Positions 50,878-63,046 of a stretch of 64,000 nucleotides of DNA are shown in pieces. The number at the start of each line of letters is the position of its first letter. The first letter of the stretch is position 1. The DNA is from Dicaeum eximium (Eukaryota > Chordata > Aves > Passeriformes > Dicaeidae). Where the stretch lies: positions 1,387,069-1,451,068 of the forward strand of contig VWZP01001589.1 in NCBI GenBank assembly GCA_013396995.1, read 5' to 3'. The translations under genes were made by a program, and so were the position numbers. The notes under the pieces were generated by a model. The model saw nothing but the letters and a program-made list of their open reading frames with translations. It made no database searches and had not been told where the DNA came from.

Positions 50878-52510
50878 CTATATAGATAAAAATACAGAGA
50901 TTTGTAACAAATCCACAGTTATTTATTGCACGGTGTCTTTGCTGAGGAAGTGTCTCTAGCAGGCTTGAAATCCACAGTTCATTCCACAGAGCTAATTTAG
51001 AAGTAGTTTACATATGTCCAATAGTGTTTACAGGTAAAAAAGGGACAGACCTTAAAATTTTTAAGGCAAAACATGTTTTGCTTTCAGTTCCTGCATAGTT
51101 TGACAAATATATACTAATAACAGTTGATATAATTTTCATTTTGTGAATAATGAAATAATAACTATAAGTGCCTGGCAGTAGTTTATTTTTAAAATAAATT
51201 GGATTAATTATATACCAATGGCATGAGCTATCGGCATAAGTAATACTTATTTTCTTGGAGAACACGGAATAATGAGAATGAGAACAATTATTTTTCCCAA
51301 AGTGATATCTCCAAGTCTGGACTGAAAAAAAACAGTTATAATAAAAGACAAGTGAATGACAAGTAGTTTAAACCTCCCTTAATACTAATACAAGACAGTG
51401 TCTCAAGCTTAATAAATCACAATGTAACACATGATAACACAAGTAGCTATTATGACAAAAGAACATCTACATGATAATTGACATTTGCAAGCCTATTAGA
51501 TTGTTATTAAGAAAATTGTGGCATACATCTAGGAAAAATAAACCTTCTATTTTTCTGAAGTGTTATTCAAAGATGTATTTATTTAGACAGACATTATTAA
51601 ACTGTCAGTCCCTATGCCAAAAATTAGCAACCTTACAGGAAAACTCTACAAAAAACCTTCTCACAGACTTAGTTAATGTCACATTGTCACACTGAGCAAA
51701 TAAACCATGCTACTTAAAATACTTACCCCTGCAACTCGGCCATCATCTGTGGGTTTGGGGGTTTATCTAACATTCATTGTGGTAGTTAGTAGCACTGGTA
51801 AAATTCAGTCACATCTTCTTACAATAAAAAGACCATGTAGATATTGATCATATACATATTCTTTGATCTGCACAAACCCAAGGCAATTGCAAAACCAGTA
51901 AAGCCACACTTCTATATTCTTAGCAAGTAACACTTTGCTGGAAGTATATCTATTAGTTGGAGCTCAAGAATTGCTGTATACATATTTCATGTCCAGCTGA
52001 AAACCTACCAAAACTCATAAAGTTTACTATAAACTTGTGCAAAAGATGCAAGTCCAGACATGTGTAGGTTCAATATCTTTATTGCTCATTGAAAATGATG
52101 AAAATATTGCTCATATTCTAATAATGTCTGTCTAATTACAATTTATTTTTGCCACTGTAATCTTCTATCAATGCTAAGAAAGTTGCCATCACCTTTTCTT
52201 TAGAGATGGTAAGTAACAATGTGCTTCACAGACCATAAGAAAATTTTAAAACCTTCTCAATTAAAAAAAAAACTCAAGAAACACTGATTTATACCAGGAA
52301 ATTATTAAAATATATTATTTTCCTTTAACAGAAATGTATAATAGGTGTGCTTTTCAATATATTTTATAGAGAAAAAGATATTACTTCAGTCAATAGTGGA
52401 TTATCATCTTGCAGGTCAACACATGTTTGCATGGCTGATATTGAAGTTAGGGCTTTGACATTCATGACTTCTCAGGAATGAAGACTGTTGGGAAAAGATT
52501 GATTGCAACT
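50878..52510. other. Unique AT-rich DNA
   Basis: No gene or mobile element is recognised. Confidence 0.55.
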
Positions 52511-52606
52511 AGAAAAAGAAAAAACAAAAAAAACCCAAACAAAGCAAACAAACAAACAAAAAAACAACCAACCAACCAAAACCCCAAAAACCAAACAAAA
52601 AAACCC
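52511..52606. repeat. A-rich (CAAA)n/(CCAA)n tract
   Basis: Almost 100 bases of A with scattered C, including runs of CAAA and CCAA units. A CR1 fragment follows within 10 bases. Confidence 0.93.
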
Positions 52607-52614
52607 GTAAGATG

Positions 52615-52793
52615 TTCAGATCAATCTCAACAAGCTGGAAAAATTAGGTGAACCTTAGTGGAGACAAAAGTGAAGTTCTGCACCAGAGGTTGAATAATCT
52701 CATGTAGCAATACAGGCTGAGCTCTGCCTGCCTAAGCAGAAATGTTTTGACCACATGATCCTAGAAACTCTTTTCCAGTCTAAATTATTCTAC
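52615..52793 (+). mobile_element. CR1 LINE, collapsed 3' fragment
   Basis: The first part (CTCAACAAGCTGGAAAAATT, then GTGAAGTTCTGCACC, then AATACAGGCTGAG) follows the CR1 ORF2 stretch after the reverse-transcriptase core. The second part (GACCACATGATCC, then TTTTCCAGTCTAAATTATTC, then TACG) is the CR1 3' tip. Several hundred bases normally lie between them, so the copy carries an internal deletion near 52740-52750. It is diverged and dead. Confidence 0.75.
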
Positions 52794-55700
52794 GAACATA
52801 TACAACAATAAAAGTTTAAAAAAGTGTACAATTTGGCAGATGGTATGAAGAGAAGATCTACTGTATGTAATTGGCATACTTTAAAGAAATTACAGGAACT
52901 CTTATTTACTCTTTTCTTCCCATAGGATTAAAATTTTCTGTAAACAAACTCCCTGTCACTAGATTTTATTTAACTCATTGCTTATAGCTCTTAACTTGTC
53001 TTCAGCAACTCTTCAGCTTTAATTAATTGCCTTGTTCTTGTCATGAAATCAAATTAGAGGGCTCTCACAATAGTTTTTTATTATTCTAAATTATATATTT
53101 CTTTATTCTGAAATTCAAATAGGTGGAGAGTTACCATTCTAATTGCTCCCAACAGAAAATATACTAGAGTAAAGTTTAAATCACTTATTTCTACCATCCT
53201 AATTACCAGCTAACTACTGGGATTTGATCCAAGAACAACTCTATCTGGAGCCAAAGGAAAAGTCTTATAACTTAGACGACTTGTAGGATTGGCTTAAATA
53301 TGCTCAGTGAATGAATGTTCACTGATTGCTAGAGAGGGATCATGAATAACTAGCTAATAAATATCAAACTACACAGATAATTGAAATTATTATCATGGCT
53401 TATCCCATGTTTACTCTAAGTCATGTAGTTCTAATCTTGTGGGCCTAAAGCAATACAAAACTGAGGTAAGAGTATGTCCATGCATTGTGTAGACTCCTTC
53501 AGGGGAGTATTTATGTTGGGAGCACTGAACCAAATGGAAGTACAAAGATTAAGCATTGAGTACTTGCAAGATTTTCAGTTTTGTACCTCTGTGGGCCTCT
53601 TATAGTGTAGAGACAGCAGGCCTGACATGGAGGTGTCTGCATGACCTTCCCTGGCAGGCTGACATTTGCCAGAGAGTGACGCTGGTGACAGCTGCCCCGC
53701 GTCACCAGGGCATCACTCCTGGGTCACCAGCTGGGGGGTAGGTGGCTGCTGCCACCCACATTGATGTCTGGAAATGTGGCAGCCAAGCAATGAGGGATCA
53801 TGTGATATGTGAAGCCACATGCCTGTGGCTGTGTGTGTTACCCTGCTAGACTAGAATCTCTTTGCACACAACTGAAGCTTTACTCTTAACATTAAAAATT
53901 GTAATTGCTATACAGTTTTTACTTAGAAAAGGGATGGTACAAGTCCTCACGGCCATTCAAACACCATTTTCTGTGCAAATTGACCTTTTGGTTTCAAAGC
54001 TTTGATTACCCTGTGAAATGGAGGTATCAAGAGCAAGGAGCTTATCAGATGGCTTAATGAGCCCAGATAGCACTGTGCAATTTGAGTCTCAAAAGCAGTA
54101 TAAATGCATTAGCTTGGCACAGTACCAGAGTGAAGACAGTGTCAGGCAGCTCCACATCCTGGGGCCTTTTAACCAGTTCCAGGCTGACTTTTGAAGGCCA
54201 TTACTGATACACCATGCTACATATGTGTATAAGATGAGTTTTCTAACCTGCACTGCAAAGACACTTGAACAATATTTTAAAAATCCAAATTCACATGCCT
54301 CTATTTTTTTCTAATTTTGAGGAGCATTTCTGTCTTCCAAATGGTCACATTTGCATGAAATTACACATAATTGTTTCCCTCACTTGTTTTAGAATTTCTC
54401 ATTGCTAATATATATTGCTGAGCAAGTAGGTTTCTGCCAAATTCTAACACTGAACACTGGCTGCACTGAACAGCAAATTTTTCTCTGGAAAGCCAGTACA
54501 AATGACTTCAGGTAGATTATTTAGATGAAAGCATTGCAGGAATTCAGCTTAGATCCAGGGCAAATCTGAAGGACTTCATAAAATGGGGTTGGCCTGATTT
54601 CTTGTTGTGATTACACATTTATTGCTTTTTACCCAGGCTAATCTTAGTTTTGTTTGTTTAGGCAAATGAGTTCTCTTATTCCTACATGGGGTTTTATTTA
54701 ACTGGTTCAGTACACCACTAGCCAATACGAAATCCAGGTCCACGTGAGGACCTGGTGAAGAAAATTATTCAAGTAGTAAGTCCATTCACACCTTTGGTGA
54801 ATAATGGTTAGATACCAAAACTCAAAGAACTAATATCATGTGTTTATGGATATTGTGCAAAATACCCAAATAGAGTCAGAGAAAAAGAAAATACAAAATC
54901 AATATTTGAAGTATTTGCATATGCCTGACAAAGAACAGAATTTAATGGCTATTTCTCATTTAGAAATACAGATGTTTTCCCATAACAGTTTCTGAACTCA
55001 TTGCAGCCCTGTACATTGACAGTATTTGTTGTTGGTACATTCAGATTTTATACATCTATGAACACAGGAAAAGAGAGATATTTCATCCTGCAGGAGTGGA
55101 AAATATGCCTACTGCAACTGACCCAATTTGTTAGTGAAAACAGATACTCTCTGTGCTGTATTCTCTATTCACTGGGGTTAGCAATGTCAGAATGTTGCAA
55201 ATATGTGGGAGGGGGAGCTATTTATGGTAATACAAAGCATATTTTCAAAGAGTAAAATAATAGCGGTAATAATAATAGAAATAGTAATAATAAATTTTAG
55301 TCTGGGTGTCAGTGAAAATGTCTTAGAATATTCACCTACAGTTAGTTTCAGTAAATATATTTTCTGGCACATTTTAAAAACAGATGAGAGAAGGAAAGAC
55401 ATTGGTAAATACAAGATAGCAAATATTCAGTAAATACTACTTCGGGAAAGTTCTTTGTAGGAAGAAATCATTAGATCCTTTTAATCACTTTCATCACTTT
55501 AGAAAGTGAATTTCACTTTTCTAAAAACAAAGATCTACCAGGATGTTTTCTGCAAATCCTGAAAGCAAGATGCTACAAGAAATTAACATTTTTCAGATGT
55601 ATTTTTGACACATGCTTTCCAAGCTGATGTAAGAAACTGTGGGAGATGGACTGGAATGTGACAGTTCCAGTGTAACTGTCAGGATCTAACCAAAAACCTC

Positions 55701-56613
55701 AGTAGAAAACACTAATGGCTGTGAACCACATTCCTCAGAACAGCTTCAACCAGTCTGCACTAATAGCAGAGCACGTACCCCTCGGTGATGACACTGTGCT
55801 TAATTTACAGAGCATCTACCACATGTAATAGGTTACCGCTATCACCTGCAATAGTGGAATCAAAACATCTAGGCTGACACAGGCAGATTTGTATCCCCAC
55901 CTCCCCACTTTATAAATAGCAGCCAAAAGAGCTATAAGCAGCTGTCAACATGAATCTTATTCATCTGTCCAACAGCTAGCACTTTTCATGCCACTGAATA
56001 TCTAAATGGGCAGGTTCTGCTCCTATGAAGCATTTAAAAGAATTTAAAGAGGTTGTCATTCTGACACTTTAGATCAGAACATTCCTGTTATTTATACTAT
56101 GTGCATTAGTGCTTGTGCTTGTGTGTGTATTTTAGCTGTATATAAACACAGGCAGACTTTTTACCTCACTCAGCTTTTCCTGAGTTTCTATTAAGTGAAT
56201 AGGTTATTAACTTCTCCCTGGGAGACTTTGTGGGCCAGCTTCCCTCTGCAGAAGAAAAAAATAATTATGACCAACTTACAAAGAAAATTGAGATTTAAGA
56301 AATAAACATCTGTGGACCAGAAACTAATGCCTTCTAACATCATGTATCTCAATACTTAGTTTGAAAGAGGTGGGACAGAGATGTTGTAACCTTATTTTAG
56401 TTATTCATATATTAAAGAAATGGAGAGCGGTAAGACCAAGGTCTCCAATTATCAAGGTATCAATTCTGTTTCTGCTGAAATAAATGTGACTAGAAGTAAA
56501 AGGATAGAAGATCATATAAAATGTGTAAAATTGTGTATTTGCATTTTGAATTTTATTTATTTATTTTTTATGGAATAATTAATATAATCCAGAGTCCCAA
56601 CATATCCAATACC
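52794..56613. other. Unique DNA with one GC-rich patch
   Basis: No gene or mobile element is recognised. The segment 53590-53800 is clearly GC-richer than its surroundings and contains repeated GTCACCAG motifs. Unique blocks at 53980-54110 and 55830-56110 have the mixed composition often seen in conserved non-coding DNA. Confidence 0.5.
53682..53730. repeat. CTGGTGAC/GTCACCAG inverted and direct motif cluster
   Basis: CTGGTGAC (53682-53689) faces its exact reverse complement GTCACCAG (53701-53708), with a second GTCACCAG at 53723-53730. The first pair could form an 8-bp stem with an 11-base GC-rich loop. Confidence 0.85.
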
Positions 56614-57300
56614 TTATATGTAGTTAAGGATATTGCATGCACAATAGACCGTAGATATTTCAACAAATGGATTGTCACAATCTTTTCTGCTTTGTAAGGA
56701 AGTCAGTGGACAACTCCTTCCTTCTTCTTTTCCCCAGATGTGCTGGCTGTGACAAATTTCTTTCAGGTGTTTTCCAATACTTTGCAGAATAATCTTCTCC
56801 ATAAATTTACCAGGCACTGAAGTGAGACTTCAGTGACAGGCTTGTGGTTTGCAGGGTTTTCCTTCTTGTTCTTCTTGAAAATCAGGATAACATTTTCCAG
56901 CTTCCAGTCAGCTAGGACCTCTTGTTCTTGAGCAGCAAGACTGCTGAAAAATCATCGAAAGAGGTTTTGTGATTAAATCATCCAGCGCTTTGATGATCCT
57001 TGGACGAATACCAACAGACTCCATAGATTTTTAGGGACCTAGCTGTGGAAGACAGAGGCAAAAAATACATTAAATACCTCTGCCTTGTTCACGTCCCTGT
57101 TTTTGAGATGACCAATGGATTAAATGTTATTTTTACACTGCTTGTTGCCATTATTGTATTTGAAAAACTCTTTATTGTTCCCCACAGTTCTGGCAGCTTC
57201 AACTCGAGTTTTGGCCACATGAATTTTCTTCCTGCAGTGGCAAAGAGCATCTTTATATTCTTTCCATGTCACCAGACTTTGCTTCCACCAATTGATTCAC
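56614..57300 (-). mobile_element. CR1 LINE internal fragment, start of reverse transcriptase
   Basis: Read on the minus strand from 57300 down, this covers the linker before the CR1 reverse transcriptase and the first reverse-transcriptase motifs. Recognisable pieces are AKTRVEAARTVGNNKEFF, then the region equivalent to the CR1 stretch ending in a VPGKVME-like block, seen here as MPGKFMEKIILQSIGKHLKE (56758-56817), and SQHIWGKEEGRSC. Frameshifts and stops break the frame. The catalytic Asp motifs and the 3' end are absent. It is an old, diverged piece with both ends missing. Confidence 0.85.
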
Positions 57301-58685
57301 ATGGAACATGTACTGTTACTGGAATTCTTGGATGGATGTAACAAAAATAAAATCACAGTATTTGCCTGTCACCACAGCCAGAAAGCAATATCCTTACCCT
57401 CCAACACTCACAGTACTGTCAGTGCAGCTCTTTTTGTGTCCTTATGTGCATGACTAAATTACTTCATGTTTTTTCTTGTTCTGAAACATGAAATGTAGGA
57501 TCCTATTTCATATGGTACAAGTACTTAATTGGCAGGCATGGAATTGTATTCGCTTTTTGGTAAATTTAAGAGAAATTTTCCTCCTTAGTGGTGCTAACAT
57601 TTTAAAGGGACTTTTAAGATAAACTGCCATCAGCAATGGTTTGTCTGGTTATAGAACTACACTGATATGAACTTGTCAGGGATCAAGAATTAAATGCTAG
57701 ACTCTAAGCAGCTGCATGTCACAGGAACTCAGTGTGGATGTAGGATCTAAGAACAATCTTGTTCCCTTTGATAACATGAAGAAAAGATTGATGATTAGAT
57801 GTCTCAAGCCTTCACTTACAGTTGCTATTGTAGTATAAAAACTAAGGTTATCTTCAAAGAAGTATTTAAACCTTTTAAAAGTGTGATTATTCATCCTTTG
57901 AATGTAATGCAGTTAATCAGTGCTTAAAGGTAGACACATGCCTTAAATGCCTTGAAACAATGGGAAAAAAATTAAATTGTTTCAAAGTTTATTAATTAAA
58001 TAAATTGAACAGAATCACTTTAAAAAGTTGATGATTGTAACAGGCTGACTGGTCGGCTCTGTCCTGGTGCACCAAATCAGACTCAGGCAGAAGATTATGT
58101 GCTGTGGATAGGGGTAAGACAAAGATGCCCACACTGTTAGTCATGAAAGTGAACTCACCACCCACTTCTACAATATTTTTTCCCTTTTTCTACATGAGTG
58201 AAGACTAGGGTGGACTATAGGGTGGACATAGTTTTCAGTACAGAGAAGTTCCACAGACTTTCTACTGCTCTTGAGAGTGGATGAGAGATTAGTAAACTGC
58301 ATGTCATGCATGAAACCCAGGAGCAGAGAAGAGGTCTTGGTGGTTTTCACTTGTGACTGCATGCAAATTTTCATAATAGAGGAGAAACTGTAGGGGCACA
58401 AGTGATATAAGTGTCAAAATAATATGACTAATGTTCAAGGCACAGGAATTGACAGTTTTGAAGAGAGATGGAATAATCTGAAAGTGGGTGTGGTGAAACA
58501 ATCAGATGATGACATACAAAGAGGCAAGATGTTTTAAAAATAGTTTTCAGTGAGGGTGCTGACCCAGCAACTTCTGGAAGGATTTTCAGACAGGATAAAA
58601 ATGTGAGTGTGATGTAAATTTAAAAAGAATATCAGAAACACCTAAAACATTGTAAAATGCTGTTGTTACTATTCCAGATGACTAC
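57301..58685. other. Unique DNA
   Basis: No gene or repeat is recognised. Slightly higher GC around 58040-58120 and 58190-58330 without a known match. Confidence 0.55.
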
Positions 58686-59764
58686 TGTGTTGGGTTTGCA
58701 TGGCAAGGTTCTGTTAGTGGGGTCTATAGGAGTGGCTTCAGTAAGAGCTTCTGCAGCTCCAAAATGGACCCACTGTTGGCCAAGGCCAAGGTCATCAGCA
58801 GTAATGGTAGCACCTCCGAGATAACAGATCTAAGAAGAGAAAAACACTGCTGTGTGATTGCAGCTGAAGAGAGATGTAAGAATATGTGAGATACAGCCCT
58901 GCAGACACCAAGGCTGGTGAAGAAGGAAGGGCAGAAGGTGCTCAAGGCACCAGAGCAGAGATTCCCCTGCAGACCCTGGGGAAGACTGTGGTGAGACACG
59001 CTGTCTTCCTGATCCCCATGGACACCAATGGGAGATTGACAGAGCAGATATTTACATGCAGCCTGTGGAGGACTCCAGGTGGTTGTCCAAGTGAGGCAGT
59101 GACACTGTGGGAATCCCATGCTGGAGCAGGCCTGTGGACCCATGAAGAGAGGACCCCACATTGGAGCAGGTTTCCAGGCAGAATTTGTGACCATGCAGGG
59201 GACCCACTCCAGAGCAGCCTGTTCCAGAAGGACTGCACCCTGTGGAAGGGACCCACTTTGGAGCACTTAGTGAAGAACTGCAAACCATGAAGGAGAACAT
59301 GAACTTCAAATTATAGAAATTCATGGAGGACTGGTTCCTGTGAAAGGAATCTGATGGAACAGGGGGAGTGTGTGAGAAGTCCTCCCTCTGAGGAGGAAGA
59401 AGGAGAAGAAACAACATGTGATTAACTAACCACAATCTCCATTCCCCATCCCCCTGAGCCAGTGGGAGAGATGAGGGAAAGAAAATTTGGGTAAAATTTA
59501 AACAGCAAGAAGGGAGCAGTGGACAGAAGGTATTTTCAAGATTTGGCTTTAGTTCTTATCCCCCTATTCTGATTTGGTTCGGAATAAATTAAATTGATTT
59601 ACCTGCATTTTGCCCATGACAGTAACATGTGTGAGGTCTCTCCCTGTCCTTATCTCAACCCACAAGGCTTTAATTATATTTTCTCTCCCTTGTCCAGCTG
59701 AGGAAGGGAGTGGCACAGTGGTTTTGGTAGGCACCAGGTATCCAGCTAGGGTCAAACCACTACA
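58686..59764 (+). mobile_element. Endogenous retrovirus solo LTR, family 1 (copy C)
   Basis: About 1.08 kb, starting TGTGTTGGGTTTGCATGGC and ending GTCAAACCACTACA. It shares with copies A and B the CAAGGCTGGTGAAGAAGG, CTGCAGACCCTGGGG, AGTCCTCCCTCTGAGGAGG and GTCCTTATCTCAACCCAC blocks. An AATAAA signal is intact (59583-59588). The TATA-like box of copy B is lost here. Flanks ACTAC (58681-58685) and ACCAT (59765-59769) agree at only three of five bases, so no convincing target duplication remains. No internal genes adjoin it. Confidence 0.9.
59583..59588 (+). promoter_or_regulatory. AATAAA poly-A signal in LTR copy C
   Basis: AATAAA at the homologous place to the signal in copy A. Confidence 0.7.
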
Positions 59765-62194
59765 ACCATATATGCAAATATGTCATATGGTTACAGTTCC
59801 TTTAATTAATCCCTGCTGAAATTTTTTTAAAGTCTGAAGGGAGCATGCAAGAGTTAAAAATTTTCATAGAAACTATGAAATCGATTTTCTACTAACTTCA
59901 CAGTTACCTTCTGCCAGACGGATTTTTCACTGTTACTGCACACATTGACAAGTGAGAACTTTGTCATTTCCTAAAAGTGCTGATGTGAGCCCTCCTACTT
60001 AGTCTGAAACCAGTATGTGAAGTTGCTTTTCTTGCGTGTCTTGAATCAATTTCTTGTCTACCACAGTAGTGAAAAAAACAACATATATGAAATATACACT
60101 GCAATACAAATAGTGTTTAGCATTCTTATGACCACATTCTAAATTTCCATGTTTTTCTAGATTCTATTTACAGTGAAATAATGGACTGCAACTTCTTCTT
60201 AGAGGCAGAGAGCTCTCAGCCCCAGAATGCCCATTCAACCACCTAACAGGCTGGTATTCAGGGCATTCAGTGGACATGTGGGAGTCCCCAGTTAAGATTG
60301 TTTCCTCTGCAGTCATCTGAGTAAGACAGCATAGGTTACTAAATACTATACCCTCCACTTCCCAGATAAAATACTAAGGTATTATCCTGTGGACCAATAA
60401 AAGCAGCTTCAAAAAGTGGATTATCTTATATCAATAAGGATGATTAAGAGAAACTTTTACAACTCTTGAGGACAAAAGAATAACCTGAACTTTACAGAGC
60501 AGTGACCTGTACCTCCATCCTTCTGTCTCCCCAGCAAGCACCTTGCAAATCACTTTATACTCCAAAATGTAGTTTGTAGAGTAACATATTTAGTTAAAAA
60601 ATTTCTATCTTAATCCAACATTTAGCCAGTATAAACCAGCTGTGCTTCATCTATGCTTTCAAGAACCTACTAACTAATATGTTCAGTTATATTTCTAAGA
60701 TAATTGCAGAAGTTGGAGAGATATTGTAAACACACTGTTATATATCCACTAGGAGCTTCCCCAGCCCATGCCAGAATAGATCTCAGTACAGTAAATTTGG
60801 TGAAAAAGTGTGCATTGCTCTAATTCAGTCAGTCTTCCTCTTATTTTGTCAATTTGTCAAGAAAATATCAGTACTATAATTGGGACAGCTGGAGAACAGA
60901 AGCTCCTGTAGATGATTTCTATACTATCAGTTTAGCTTCTCTTTCCCTTTTCTATGAAATATGACACTGTCTGCCACAGAAATATTTAGTCATTAACAAG
61001 CCCACCCCACTAAAATCCAAACTTTCTGTGGTTTTAACAAAGTTTCTTACTTTGTTCATTTATTTGCTTCATAAAATCATGCAACATCATAATATTTCAA
61101 AAGCAGTTCAATGTTGAATTTGGCTTTCCCAAAAACATGTTCCAAACTAGTTTTAAAATGCAGAAAGAGCAAAACAACTGATAAATTATAATTTCCTACA
61201 AATAGATGAGGCCGAATGAAGTGTGCAAAGAATAAAAAATTTGAAGTCTTTGATTTAATTAAATTACCTAAACAATTAAAACAGACCTGTTAAAATGTAA
61301 CAAGAAAAAATTATTTGAAATTAAAATCTAAAAAAAATCTATTAAGACTTACAAGAGAGTACAATAAAATCAGGATTTTATCCACAAAATACAAACATTC
61401 AAGATGTGTTCTGCAGTTCACAGAAAGATGAGTTTACTGTTGAACACAATTGCAAAAAAAAAAAAAAAATGCTTTCACTGCATTAGCTTTGTCTACTCAG
61501 GGTAATGAAAAAAATTTCAATAGACTTATTAGCTACTTTTAATTTTTTTATCTCAGTTATGGTATTTTCTTTTTTTTTTTAAATAAGGGCACACTAGAAT
61601 TAATTAAAGAAAAAAAAAACAAACAAAAAACAAAAAACCCAGTTGCCTTCTTCTTAAAAGAAATAAAAAAAAAAGAGACCAAAAATTATCAAGGAGCTAA
61701 AATTTTATCTTAAATTAAATATGTATTTATAATTTTCTACAACAAACTTCTGTCATGTAAACTTTGAAAGTAAAGCATTGATAAACAAAGAAAAGGTTAT
61801 TAAAAGCCACTGGGTATATTTAACTGTCCTTGTGCCAATTCTCATGTGAATTACCAATTCTAGAACATTCTAACTTCTTGGACTCCATTGTTTATTGCTA
61901 ACTTCATCTCGAAATAAGAAGATAATGGGATTCCCCCTTTTGCCAATGCAGTGCAGCATACATTTGAAGAAGAAATAAAATGCAGCCATGACTTACATTC
62001 CTTAAAGGAGTAAAGTAAGTAGAATTTGACCTTTAAATTAAAGTATTAAAAGCAAATAACAATGATTAATTTCTCAACTTTTATCACTTCATTTCTGCAT
62101 TTCATTTACATTTTTTGTGTTCTTGGTCATATTCTGTAAACCTTCCTACAGAATAAAAGCTCACATGTAATTTATAATTGCATCTTTCAAGTCT
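59765..62194. other. Unique AT-rich DNA with A/T tracts
   Basis: No gene is recognised. Homopolymer tracts include A16 at 61454-61469, a T run near 61569-61580, and A-rich DNA with CAAA units at 61608-61640. Confidence 0.55.
61454..61469. repeat. A16 homopolymer
   Basis: Uninterrupted run of 16 A. Confidence 0.9.
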
Positions 62195-63046
62195 CTGAAC
62201 CTCTAGGTGGATGTTGGGGGAGTGTTGTCCCTCTCACTGTAAGGAAAGAGCAAGTTAAGGACCACTTCATGAAGCTGAATAGCCACAAGTCTTGAGGCCC
62301 AATGAGATGCATCCCAAAGCAAATGGCTGATGTTGTCTCCAAGCCATTGTTGTTTCCACTGTCCATCATATTTGAAAGGTCATAGTGGTCAGGCAATGTC
62401 GCTTTAGATTGAGAAAAAGGAAATATCATTCCTATTTTTACAAATGGGATGGAGGAAGATCCTGTGGATTACAGACTCGAAGACTCACTTCTGTGCCTGA
62501 GAAGGTCATGGAGCAGACACTCATGAAAGCAATTTAAGGCTCATTTAAGACAAGGAGGTGATCCAGGACCTCCAACACAGCTTTACTAAGGGCAAACCGT
62601 GCCTGCCCATGGTGTCCTCCTATTATGGAGTGGCAGTCCATAATACCAGTCAACAATGACCCATGTCATCTACCTAGACTTCAGTAAGGCCTTTAACATG
62701 GTCCCATGCAGCATCCTTTTTTCCAAATTAAAAAGACATGGATCTGGAGGGTGGGCTATTCAGTGGCTAGTGGACTAGATGAATGAATGGATGCAACCAG
62801 AGAGTTGTGGTCAATGGCTCTATGTCTAGGGGGAGGCTGGTGACAAGTGATGTCCCTCAGGGCCCCGTCTTGTTACTGATGCTCTTTGCTGTCCTTAGTG
62901 ATGACAGCGAGATCGAGAAAATCATATCACATAATAGGCTGAAGCACAAGCAAGGTGGCTAGCAGGTCAAGGGAGGTGATTCTCCCCCTCTACTCTGCCC
63001 TTGTGAGATCCCACCTAGAGTACTCTGTCCAGTACTGCATTTCTCA
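62195..63046 (+). mobile_element. CR1 LINE reverse-transcriptase fragment with internal deletion
   Basis: In plus orientation the sequence follows CR1 ORF2 from before the reverse transcriptase: a segment near 62260-62390 (ending in CATCATATTTGAAAGGTCAT), then PIFTNGMEEDPVDYRL (about 62425-62475), EKVMEQTLMKAI in another frame, and YLDFSKAFNMVP at 62670-62705, which is motif A with its first Asp kept. A CCTCAGGGCCCCGTC block equivalent to the PQGSVLGP motif follows near 62855. At about 62915-62955 it jumps to the later SRSREVILPLYSALVRSHLE segment (62961-63020), so the YADD catalytic box is deleted. Stops and frameshifts confirm a pseudogene copy. Its 3' tip is absent. Confidence 0.92.

Noticed and set aside
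58724..59435. Frames of 113-180 codons in several phases
   Set aside because: They lie within LTR copy C, overlap one another on both strands, and match the non-coding LTR order.
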